From CBDAQA01 sp965198865 (lineage in GTDB: Bacteria; Planctomycetota; Phycisphaerae; Tepidisphaerales; Tepidisphaeraceae): a stretch of DNA of 64,000 bases. Below, one piece after another: positions 24,166 to 34,933 of the stretch. Numbering within the stretch: position 1 is the stretch's first letter; the number at the start of each line of letters is the position of its first letter. The notes beneath the pieces were generated by a model. That model saw only the letters and a list, made by a program, of their open reading frames with translations. It was not told the DNA's origin and did no database searches. The stretch covers positions 62,001-126,000 of the forward strand of contig CBDAQA010000018.1 in NCBI GenBank assembly GCA_965198865.1, given 5' to 3'. Both the position numbers and the translations under genes were made by a program.

Positions 24166-25730
24166 CGACGACCGGGGCACGTCGATGGGCGTGGGGACCA
24201 GCGGCGCTGATCGCCGCGGCGGTGGCGTTCGGCGTCACCCTGCGCTGGTGGCAGCTCGGCGCGACCAGCCTGTGGTTCGACGAGGGGTACACGGCCTGGG
24301 TCGTGTCGCTGCCGCCGGCGAAGATCATCGAGGCGATCCGCGTCGACACCGCGCCGCCGCTCTACTACCTGCTGCTGCACGCCTGGGTGCTCGTTGCCGG
24401 CACGACCGAAGCGGCGATGCGCCTCCCCTCGGCGATCTGCGCGACGGCGGCGCTGGGCGTCATGGCGGCGATCGTGCGTCGACTGTTCCGCGACCCGTGG
24501 GCGCGCGCCGTCGCGATCGCGCTGGTCGCCTGCTCGTTCATGCAGGTCGCCTACGCCCACGAGGTCCGGTTCTACGCGATGATGGCGCTGCTCGGGGCCG
24601 TCGATCTTTATCTGGCGGTTCGATCCTGTGAGCGTGAGCGACCGACCGTGGGGTGGGTCGCCGCATCGGCCGCGGCGTGGACGTTCAGCCTGTGGCTGAA
24701 CAACATCATGGTGCTCTACCTCGGCTGCCTGGGGTTGGCGTGGTTGCTGTTGCCCGGGCGGCGGTCCATCGGCCTGCGGCTGTGCGACGTCCTGGTCGTG
24801 GCCGTCGTGGCCGCCATCGCGTTTGCGCCGTGGGTGCCGACGATGCTCGCGCAGCGGCGCGCGGTGCAGGCGAACTTCTGGTCGCACCCGCCGATCCTCG
24901 ACGACCTGTGGACCATGCTGCGGCTGGTGGCCGGCGTGAACGAGGCGGGCCGGGAGCTGGGCGGGCCGGGCCTCGTGCTGGCGGCAGCGGTGACGGCGGC
25001 GCTGGCGCATCGGCGACGGCGCGTGGTGGCGGCGCTCGCGCTCCTTGGCATCGCGCCGGTGGTGGCGACGTTCGTCTACAGCCGGCACGCGACGTCGATC
25101 TTCATGGACCGGGCGTTCCTGATCAGCAGCCTGGTCGTGCCGCTGCTGGCGGCGGTGCCGCTGGAGGTGATCGTCGAGCGGGGCCGCCGTGCGCTGGCGG
25201 GCGGGCTGGCGGCGTGCCTGGTGATCCTGTCCGTGCTCTCGGCGATCCAGGATCGCCACCGGGTGCCCGACCACGTGGAGGATTGGCGCGGCGCCTGCCG
25301 CTACGCGGCGTCGCTGCCGGCGGACCATCGGCTGACCCTGTTCAACGCCAACGAGGGCGAGCTGCTCTACGACTACTACGCCCGCGGCGGTGACTTCGCG
25401 CCGTCGCCCGACCGGACCGGCACGCCGGGCGGCTACTTCGACCTGCACCCCGCGCGGACGCTGCAGCGGGTCCGCGGCGACGCCGATCTCGACCCGCTGC
25501 GGCGACGGCTGGGCGAGCGACCGACCGACGACGTGGTGTTCATGTCGGCCCACGGCCCGTACGCCGACGCGGGCGGGCTGACGCTGCGGTTGCTCCGCGG
25601 TCGGATGCGACAGGTGGACGAGCGGCTGTTCGACGCCGTGACGGTGTACCGGTTCGTCCCCTCTCCGTTAGCCCCCCGGTTCGCCGGAGTTCCCGAGGAC
25701 GTCACAAACCCCCGCCGAGCGGGGGGCTAA
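24162..25730 (+). CDS. ArnT-like integral membrane glycosyltransferase (GT39 family)
   Basis: The 522-residue protein carries the family's first periplasmic loop with two acidic residues (GATSLWFDEGYTAWVVSLPP), TAPPLYYLLLHAWV, AMRLPSAICATAALGV and HEVRFYAMMALLGAVDLYLA, plus about ten helices and a soluble C-terminus. It transfers a sugar from polyprenyl phosphate at the outer face of the inner membrane; the acceptor is unknown. It overlaps the preceding hypothetical gene by 4 bp. The last 20 or so codons and the stop TAA lie inside the palindromic repeat 25665-25733, so its native C-terminus may have been replaced. Confidence 0.82.
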   Translation: MTTTGARRWAWGPAALIAAAVAFGVTLRWWQLGATSLWFDEGYTAWVVSLPPAKIIEAIRVDTAPPLYYLLLHAWVLVAGTTEAAMRLPSAICATAALGVMAAIVRRLFRDPWARAVAIALVACSFMQVAYAHEVRFYAMMALLGAVDLYLAVRSCERERPTVGWVAASAAAWTFSLWLNNIMVLYLGCLGLAWLLLPGRRSIGLRLCDVLVVAVVAAIAFAPWVPTMLAQRRAVQANFWSHPPILDDLWTMLRLVAGVNEAGRELGGPGLVLAAAVTAALAHRRRRVVAALALLGIAPVVATFVYSRHATSIFMDRAFLISSLVVPLLAAVPLEVIVERGRRALAGGLAACLVILSVLSAIQDRHRVPDHVEDWRGACRYAASLPADHRLTLFNANEGELLYDYYARGGDFAPSPDRTGTPGGYFDLHPARTLQRVRGDADLDPLRRRLGERPTDDVVFMSAHGPYADAGGLTLRLLRGRMRQVDERLFDAVTVYRFVPSPLAPRFAGVPEDVTNPRRAGG

Positions 25731-25733
25731 CGG
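25665..25733. repeat. Palindromic repeat, CCGTTAGCCCCCCG family
   Basis: Arms CCGTTAGCCCCCCG (25665-25678) and CGGGGGGCTAACGG (25720-25733) are perfectly complementary. The element supplies the C-terminal codons and the stop of the glycosyltransferase gene. I know this arm sequence as a dispersed repeat of planctomycete-like genomes. Confidence 0.88.
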
Positions 25734-25849
25734 AAGGGTGAGTCACATCCGATTTGCGGCGCAGACGGGCCTGGCCGCAGGTCGTACAAGATCGCGGCCC
25801 TCCTTAGCCGACGAGCGTCTCGGAAGCGGACGGCGGTAGCCGTCGTCCC

Positions 25850-27736
25850 ATGCCCGTCAAACGCCCACGCTCCAACAGACCAGCCCGCAGAGACGAGCGC
25901 GCCAGCACGCACCCGGTGGTGACGCTGTTCGGCGTGGTGCTGACCGTCGGCACGGTCTACCTGGCCAAGCCGGTGCTGGTGCCGGTGTCGCTGGCGGTGC
26001 TGCTCAGCTTCATCCTGACGCCGCTGGTCACGCTGGTGCAGCGGGCGGTGCCGCGGCGGGTGCCGGCGGTGCTGATCGTCGTCCTCGCCGCCCTGGTCGT
26101 CACCGCCTCGGTTGGATGGGTGGTGGGGATCGAGGTGGGCAAGCTGGCGGCCCAGCTGACCAGCCCGCAGTACGAGCTGCAGGTGAAGGCCAAGATCCAG
26201 GCGCTGCAATTGCACGGCGGGCTTGTGTCGCGGGTGTACCAGATGGCGCACGAGGTGGGCGGCCCGGCCGCCCCCGCCACCCAGCCGGCTCGCGTCGCCC
26301 AGTTGCCCGACGACCCGTTCCAGGCCGTCGCCCAATCGCCGGTCCGATCGTCGCTCCCGCCGCCGCCGACCACGACCCAGCCGGTCATTGCGACGACCGA
26401 GGCCGAGTCGCCGGTCAGCAAGCTGCTCGACTACGCCGGCGACGTGCTGGGCCCCGTCGCCGACGCGGGGCTGGTGCTGATCCTGGTGATCTACATCCTG
26501 ATCCAGCGCGAGGAGCTGCGCAACCGCATGATCGGCCTGCTGGGCCACACCCGGCTGGCGGGGACGACGCGGGTGACGGTCGAGGCTGCCAAGCGGGTGA
26601 GCAAGCTGCTGCTGGCGCAGCTGTGCGTGAACGTGTCGTTCGGGGTCGTCTTCGGGCTGGCGCTGCTGGTGATGGGCGTGCCGTACGCGTTCCTGTGGGG
26701 GTTCGTGACGGCGCTGCTGCGGTTCGTGCCGTACATCGGCACGTGGATCGGCGCGGCGGGACCGATCGTGCTCAGCTTCGCCATCTCGCCGGGCTGGGGG
26801 CAGCCGATCGCGGTGTTCGTCACGTTCCTGTCGCTGGACCTGATCACCGCCAACGTGGTCGAGCCGCTGCTGTTCGGCCACTCGGCCGGGGTGTCGCCGG
26901 TCGCGCTGCTGGTGGCGGCGGTGTTCTGGACGTGGATCTGGGGACCGGTCGGGCTCGTGCTGAGCACGCCGATCACGATCTGCCTGGTCGTGCTGGGCCA
27001 ACACGTGCCGCGGCTGCGCGTGCTGTGGCTGCTGCTGGGCGACCGGCCGCCACTCGCGCCGTCGGTGGCGTTCTACCAGCGGCTGCTGGCGGGCGACCGG
27101 CTGGAGGCGGCCGACGTGGTAACCGAGCAGGTGGCGGCCAAGGGATTGGACCCCGTGTTCGACGAGGTGCTGCTGCCCGCCCTGCGGATGGCCCGGCGCG
27201 AGCGCGAGTACCAGGGCCTCACGCCCGCCGACGAGACGTTCATCCTCGACGCCGCCGGCCAGATCATCGACGGGCTCGAGCCCTCGCCGGCCAAGGCGGG
27301 CGCGTTCCCGGTCGCGCCTCCAGCCGATCTGATCGAGCGGCGGCCCACGGTGCTGGCCATCCCGTCGCACCACCGGGCCGAGGAGCTGACGCTGCGGCTG
27401 TTCGCCCGCGCCATGCGGGGCACCGGCTGCGACGTGCAGGAGGTGACGACGCGGGCGTTGCCGGTCGACATCGAGAGCCGGATCGAGCGCGACAAGCCCG
27501 ACCTGGTGCTGATCGCCGTGATGCCGCCGGGCGGGCTGATCCAGGCCCGGTACCTGTGCCGCCGGCTTGGCAAGCGGTTTGCGGACACGCGGATCATCGT
27601 CGGTTACTGGGGCAAGGCGCGCGACTTCGACCGGCTGCTGGTGCGGCTGCGGTCCGCCGGCGCGAGCTACGTGACGACGTCGATCGGGCAGACCCGCACC
27701 CAGGTTTTGGCCCTGCTGAACCGGCCGCCGGATTGA
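25850..27736 (+). CDS. AI-2E family (PerM-like) permease with C-terminal cobalamin-fold-like extension
   Basis: The 628-residue protein has the AI-2E/PerM architecture: paired N-terminal helices (LTVGTVYLAKPVLVPVSLAV), a periplasmic segment with a Pro-rich insert (about residues 140-185), VLILVIYILIQREELRNRM, then FVPYIGTWIGAAGPIVLSFA and VEPLLFGHSAGVSPVALLVA. The last 110 residues after a helical linker (VLAIPSHHRAEELTLRLFAR ... DTRIIVGYWGK) look like a B12-binding/flavodoxin-like fold without the DxHxxG cobalamin motif. The family transports autoinducer-2 or ions, or is unassigned. The extension may sense or tether something. Confidence 0.82.
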   Translation: MPVKRPRSNRPARRDERASTHPVVTLFGVVLTVGTVYLAKPVLVPVSLAVLLSFILTPLVTLVQRAVPRRVPAVLIVVLAALVVTASVGWVVGIEVGKLAAQLTSPQYELQVKAKIQALQLHGGLVSRVYQMAHEVGGPAAPATQPARVAQLPDDPFQAVAQSPVRSSLPPPPTTTQPVIATTEAESPVSKLLDYAGDVLGPVADAGLVLILVIYILIQREELRNRMIGLLGHTRLAGTTRVTVEAAKRVSKLLLAQLCVNVSFGVVFGLALLVMGVPYAFLWGFVTALLRFVPYIGTWIGAAGPIVLSFAISPGWGQPIAVFVTFLSLDLITANVVEPLLFGHSAGVSPVALLVAAVFWTWIWGPVGLVLSTPITICLVVLGQHVPRLRVLWLLLGDRPPLAPSVAFYQRLLAGDRLEAADVVTEQVAAKGLDPVFDEVLLPALRMARREREYQGLTPADETFILDAAGQIIDGLEPSPAKAGAFPVAPPADLIERRPTVLAIPSHHRAEELTLRLFARAMRGTGCDVQEVTTRALPVDIESRIERDKPDLVLIAVMPPGGLIQARYLCRRLGKRFADTRIIVGYWGKARDFDRLLVRLRSAGASYVTTSIGQTRTQVLALLNRPPD

Positions 27737-27757
27737 CCGGCGGCCGCGTCGTCTGAG

Positions 27758-30928
<3,171 letters not shown>

Positions 30929-30967
30929 TCGTCGGGGCCCAACTCGAACGTTTGAACAGGTGAACCC

Positions 30968-31351
30968 ATGCCGCGCATCCTGATGGTCGAGGACAACGAG
31001 GAGAACCGCGACGCGCTCGGCCGCCGGCTGCAGCGCCGCGGGTTCGAGGTGCTGATGGCCTTCGACGGCAAGCAGGGCGTCGAGATGGCCAAGGCCGAGC
31101 ACCCCGACCTGATCCTGATGGACATGAACATGCCCGAGCTGGACGGCTGGGAGGCGACCCGCCAGATCAAGGCCGACCCCGCCACCGCCGCCCTGCCCGT
31201 GATCGGCCTGACCGCCCACGCCATGACCGGCGACCGCGAGCGCGCGATCGCCGCCGGCTGCACCGACTACCACACCAAGCCGGTCGAGTTCCCCCGACTG
31301 CTCGGCCAGATCGAGGCGATCCTCAGCGGTGGCGGCCCCGAGCCCGAGTGA
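30968..31351 (+). CDS. Single-domain response regulator (DivK/CheY-like)
   Basis: The 127-residue protein is a lone receiver domain: acidic pocket MVEDNEENRD, phospho-Asp in LILMDMNMPELDGW, Thr switch GLTAHAM and Lys in HTKPVEF. With no output domain it should act through protein contacts. It lies between the hybrid kinase and a REC-SpoIIE phosphatase, with which its stop overlaps, so the three probably form one signalling operon. AGGTGAACCC precedes the start. Confidence 0.93.
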   Translation: MPRILMVEDNEENRDALGRRLQRRGFEVLMAFDGKQGVEMAKAEHPDLILMDMNMPELDGWEATRQIKADPATAALPVIGLTAHAMTGDRERAIAAGCTDYHTKPVEFPRLLGQIEAILSGGGPEPE

Positions 31352-32646
31352 TGACGTCGCACGGTCGCCCGCCCATGTCGGATGCCGCCGCCAACCTCGA
31401 ACCCCTCGTCGGCGACGGCCCCCCCGTGCGCGTGCTGGTCGTGGACGACGTCGAGGCCAACCGCGACGTGCTCGGCCGCCGGCTCTCGCGCCGCGGTTAC
31501 GTCCCGATCCACGCCGAGGACGGCCAGACCGCGCTCGACCTGATCGCCGTCGAGCCGCCGTTCGACCTGGTCCTGCTCGACGTGATGATGCCCGGCATGA
31601 GCGGCCTGGAGGTGCTGGAGCGCGTCCGCCGGACGCACACGCCCGCCCAGCTGCCGATCATCATGGCCACCGCCAAGGACCAGTCCGAGGACGTGGTCAA
31701 GGCGCTGAGCCTGGGCGCGAACGACTACGTCACCAAGCCGCTCGACTTCGCCGTGCTGATGGCCCGCGTGAACACGCAGCTGCTCGTCAAGCGTTCGGTC
31801 CAGCAGGTGCTGGACCTGGAGCGGCGGCTGCTGCAGCGGAACGCCGAGCTGGAGCGGGTGAACACCGACCTGCTGGCCGCCAACGCCCGCATCAACGCCG
31901 ACCTGGAGGCGGCCGCCAAGATCCAGGAGTCGTACCTGCCGACCAAACTGCCCGTCGTGCCCGGCTTCACGTTCGCCTGGACCTACGAGCCGTGCGAGCA
32001 CCTGGCCGGCGACTTCCTGAACGTCTGCCCGCTGGGCGGCCACCACTACGGCCTGTACGTCCTCGACGTCAGCGGTCACGGCGTGGCCGCGTCGCTGCTC
32101 GCGGTCGCCGCCGCCCGCGCCCTGTCGCCCGCGCCCGACCCCGACTCGATCCTGATCAGCTCTGCCACCGCCGAGCCCACGCCCGCCGCCGAGGTGGCCG
32201 ACCGCTTAAACCACAAGTTCGACTGGGACCACAACCCGGGCCAGTTCCTGACGTTCTTCTACCTGCTGCTCGACGCCGCCAGGCGCGAGGTCTCGTACGT
32301 CTCGGCCGGCCATCCCGCCGCCATCCTGCTGCCCGCGGTCGGCGAGCCGACCCTGCTCGACCAGTCCGGCCTGCCCATCGGCATCGGGGCCGGCTACACC
32401 GACCACACCGTCCCCCTATCGCCCGGCGACCGGCTGTTCGTCTTCTCCGACGGCGTCCTCGAGGCGATGGACCCGCAGCTCGAGCTGTACGGGCAGGCCC
32501 GCCTCCTCGACGTGCTGAAGGTCGGCCGGGACCGCTCGCTGGTCGACTGCCTGGCACTGCTGAAGGGCGAGCTCCGCCAGTGGCGGGGCGACACGCCGCC
32601 ACGCGACGACATTTCCGTCCTCGCCCTGGAGTGCGCCAGTGGATGA
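31351..32646 (+). CDS. Receiver-SpoIIE (RsbU/PP2C-type) phosphatase
   Basis: The 431-residue protein has an N-terminal receiver domain (VLVVDDVEANRDVLG, phospho-Asp in LVLLDVMMPGMSG, TKPLDFAVL), a coiled coil (about residues 155-195) and a SpoIIE-type PP2C phosphatase (HLAGDFLNVCPLGG, LDVSGHGVAASLLA, VFSDGVLEAMDPQ, RDDISVLALE). Such proteins dephosphorylate anti-sigma-factor antagonists in partner-switching stress pathways when their receiver is phosphorylated. The start overlaps the preceding stop as TGATG; an ATG at 31375 is an alternative. No anti-sigma or antagonist gene lies beside it. Confidence 0.92.
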   Translation: MTSHGRPPMSDAAANLEPLVGDGPPVRVLVVDDVEANRDVLGRRLSRRGYVPIHAEDGQTALDLIAVEPPFDLVLLDVMMPGMSGLEVLERVRRTHTPAQLPIIMATAKDQSEDVVKALSLGANDYVTKPLDFAVLMARVNTQLLVKRSVQQVLDLERRLLQRNAELERVNTDLLAANARINADLEAAAKIQESYLPTKLPVVPGFTFAWTYEPCEHLAGDFLNVCPLGGHHYGLYVLDVSGHGVAASLLAVAAARALSPAPDPDSILISSATAEPTPAAEVADRLNHKFDWDHNPGQFLTFFYLLLDAARREVSYVSAGHPAAILLPAVGEPTLLDQSGLPIGIGAGYTDHTVPLSPGDRLFVFSDGVLEAMDPQLELYGQARLLDVLKVGRDRSLVDCLALLKGELRQWRGDTPPRDDISVLALECASG

Positions 32647-32780
32647 GCGAAGCGTTGCAGCCGGCTGGGGCCCTGCTCCGTCGTTGTCGTTTGTGGCCAT
32701 CCGACCCGGCCGGGCTCATGGGTGGGTCCAGCCGGGAATAATTTGTCTCAAAGCGTCCCCCTGGCGATAGCATCCGCGGC

Positions 32781-34565
32781 GTGACACCTGCAGCCGTGAG
32801 ACGTTGGGTTCTGGTTGCCATCTGTCTGCTTCTCGCGGGGGCCGGCACGCGATCGGCCCGGGCCGACCTGAGGGCGGACGAGCTGGTCTTGATCGTCAAT
32901 AGGAACGAGCCGGCGGGGGTTGAGCTGGCGAAGTTCTACGCGCGCGTGCGGCACGTGCCGGACGGGCGGATCCTGTCGTTGGACCTGCCGACGACCGACG
33001 ACCTGCCGGCCCATCAGTACGCCCGCGAGGTGGTGCCGGCCGTGCGGGCGTTCCTGCACGACCGCGGGCTGGAGCGGCAGGTGCGGTGCCTGGTGCCGTT
33101 CTACGGGGTGCCGCTGCGGATCGCGGGTCGGCAGAACACGCCGGCCGAGGCGGCGGAGTTCACGGCCGCGGGGGCCGCGCTGGCGAAGCTGCCCGAGCGG
33201 GTCCGGCCGGCCGTCGAGGCCGTGGAGGCTATGGCCCGCAGGCTCGACCCGAAGTTCTCGCCGGCAGCGGGCCAGTCGCTGGACGAGCTGGAGCAGCGGT
33301 GGGGGGCGGCGGCGAAGGCGATCACGGCCGGGCTGCAGACGATCACCGCCGTCGTACCGCGGGGCGATGCGACGCGGGACTTCCTGCTGGCCGCCGCCCC
33401 GCTGGAGGGGGACGCGCTGCGGATCCAGGCGGGGAAGGTGTCGCTGGAGGTACACCCCGACCGGCAGGCGACGGACGGCCCGCCGCTCGTGGCGGCGGCG
33501 ACGGCGTACCAGCGCGCCGCCGCCGAGGTGGCGGGCTGCGCCGCCACGCCGGACGACGCCCTCGCCCGCGCCCGGCTCCGGACGATCTTCGTCGCGAACT
33601 TCGGCCTGCTGAAGTACGCCCGGCTCCTGCGCGACCAGCTCGACTACCTCGACGAGCGGCACGGCGGCCAGGCGTTCGACAGCGAGCTGGCGCTGGTCGA
33701 GTGGCCCGTCCACGCGCACAACTACCCCGGCGGGTCGCCCTACGCCGCGCCGACGACCACGCAGGGGCAGCGGTGGTTCGGCAACCCGCTGAACTACGTC
33801 CACGCCCTTGCGCCGCACGGCACGCAGGCGGCGACGCTGATGGTGGTCCGGCTCGACGCGGCCACGCCGGACGTGGTGCGGGACATGATCGCCACGAGCG
33901 TCCGCGTCGAGGAGGCGGGGCTGCACGGGAAGATCGTGATCGACTCGCTCGGTGCCAGGCCGGGCCAAGACCCCGACGGTCATCCGGGGTTCGGGCCGTA
34001 CGAGGCGATGATGCGCAACCTGCGCGACCAGCTAACCGGGCGACCGGGGGTGGACCTGGTGTTCGACAGCAAGCCCGCCGTGCTGCCGGCGCACAGCGTG
34101 TCGGACGTGGCCCTCTACTGCGGGTGGTACTCGCTCGGCGAGTACGTGCCCGCCTGCGCCTTCGCCAACGGGGCCGTCGCCATGCACATCTCAAGCTTCG
34201 CCATGGTGCGCGTGCACTCGCCGCAGTCGAACGACTGGGCCAGCCACATGCTGAGCGACGGGGCGGCCGCGACGATCGGCCCCGTCGCCGAGCCCTACCT
34301 GTTTGCGTTCCCCCACCCCGACGAGTTCTACCCGCTGCTGCTGACCGGCCGGCTCACGCTGGCCGAGGTCTACTGGCGGACAGAGGCCGTTGCCAGCTGG
34401 CAGATGGCGTGCGTCGGCGACCCGCTCTACACGCCCTATAAGGTCGACCCGGTGCTGCAGGTGTCCGACCTGCCGGCGCGGCTGCGCGGACTCTTCGGCC
34501 CCTTGGCGGTCGTCTCGACGGAACCGGCACCGGCGGTGAAGGGATCGCCCCCGGCGGGCCGATAA
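32781..34565 (+). CDS. TIGR03790-type secreted protein
   Basis: The 594-residue protein has a signal peptide (WVLVAICLLLAGAGTRSARA) and matches what I recall of the TIGR03790 family: ELVLIVNRNEPAGVELAKFY, RHVPDGRILSLDLPTTDDLP, VRCLVPFYGVPLRI, VALYCGWYSLGEY and a late CVGDPLYTPYK. The function of the family is unknown; it is common in Planctomycetota and Acidobacteriota. The start is the GTG at 32781. The 134-bp gap before it shows no gene. Confidence 0.78.
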   Translation: MTPAAVRRWVLVAICLLLAGAGTRSARADLRADELVLIVNRNEPAGVELAKFYARVRHVPDGRILSLDLPTTDDLPAHQYAREVVPAVRAFLHDRGLERQVRCLVPFYGVPLRIAGRQNTPAEAAEFTAAGAALAKLPERVRPAVEAVEAMARRLDPKFSPAAGQSLDELEQRWGAAAKAITAGLQTITAVVPRGDATRDFLLAAAPLEGDALRIQAGKVSLEVHPDRQATDGPPLVAAATAYQRAAAEVAGCAATPDDALARARLRTIFVANFGLLKYARLLRDQLDYLDERHGGQAFDSELALVEWPVHAHNYPGGSPYAAPTTTQGQRWFGNPLNYVHALAPHGTQAATLMVVRLDAATPDVVRDMIATSVRVEEAGLHGKIVIDSLGARPGQDPDGHPGFGPYEAMMRNLRDQLTGRPGVDLVFDSKPAVLPAHSVSDVALYCGWYSLGEYVPACAFANGAVAMHISSFAMVRVHSPQSNDWASHMLSDGAAATIGPVAEPYLFAFPHPDEFYPLLLTGRLTLAEVYWRTEAVASWQMACVGDPLYTPYKVDPVLQVSDLPARLRGLFGPLAVVSTEPAPAVKGSPPAGR

Positions 34566-34587
34566 CGGTGGGGGAGACCTCACCATC

Positions 34588-34767
34588 ATGCCCGTGCAAC
34601 TGATCTGCCCCAACCTGCGCTGCCGGAAGTTCCTGACCGTGCCGGAGGAGAACCGCGGCAAGCTGGTCAAGTGCCAGCACTGCCAGACCAACTTCCGCGT
34701 GCCCGAGGCCCGCAAGCCCGCGCCGGCCACCGATGGTGACGCGCCGCCGCTGAAGGCGGCCGGCTGA
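34588..34767 (+). CDS. Small zinc-ribbon protein
   Basis: This 59-residue frame is too short for usual thresholds. It starts MPVQLICPNLRCRKFLTVPE and has C-x5-C and C-x2-C pairs (ICPNLRCRKF, VKCQHCQTNF), the layout of MJ0042-type zinc ribbons found at the start of many planctomycete kinases and secreted proteins. It follows TIGR03790 by 22 bp, with a GGGGGAG stretch upstream. A similar zinc ribbon begins the Ser/Thr kinase at 38772-41537. Confidence 0.7.
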   Translation: MPVQLICPNLRCRKFLTVPEENRGKLVKCQHCQTNFRVPEARKPAPATDGDAPPLKAAG

Positions 34768-34850
34768 CAGCGTGACGCCTCCATCAGGCCCCCGCTGGGC
34801 AGGGGTCGACAAGGAACGGTGCTCGACAACCGTCCCGACTTCGGCCCGGT

Positions 34851-34933
34851 GAAGCCGGCGTCTGAGGTACCCTCAAGACCCGGATCGCGAGCCGCCCCAT
34901 CCGGGTCTTCGGGGTACCTCAGACGCCGGCTTC
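34851..34933. repeat. 83-bp palindromic element, GAAGCCGGCGTCTGAGGTAC family, copy 2
   Basis: Arms 34851-34883 and 34901-34933 match at 31 of 33 positions after reverse complement, around a 17-nt loop. It is the same length as copy 1 at 22664-22746. The stop codon of the NB-ARC gene (34919-34921) is inside its right arm. Confidence 0.92.
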
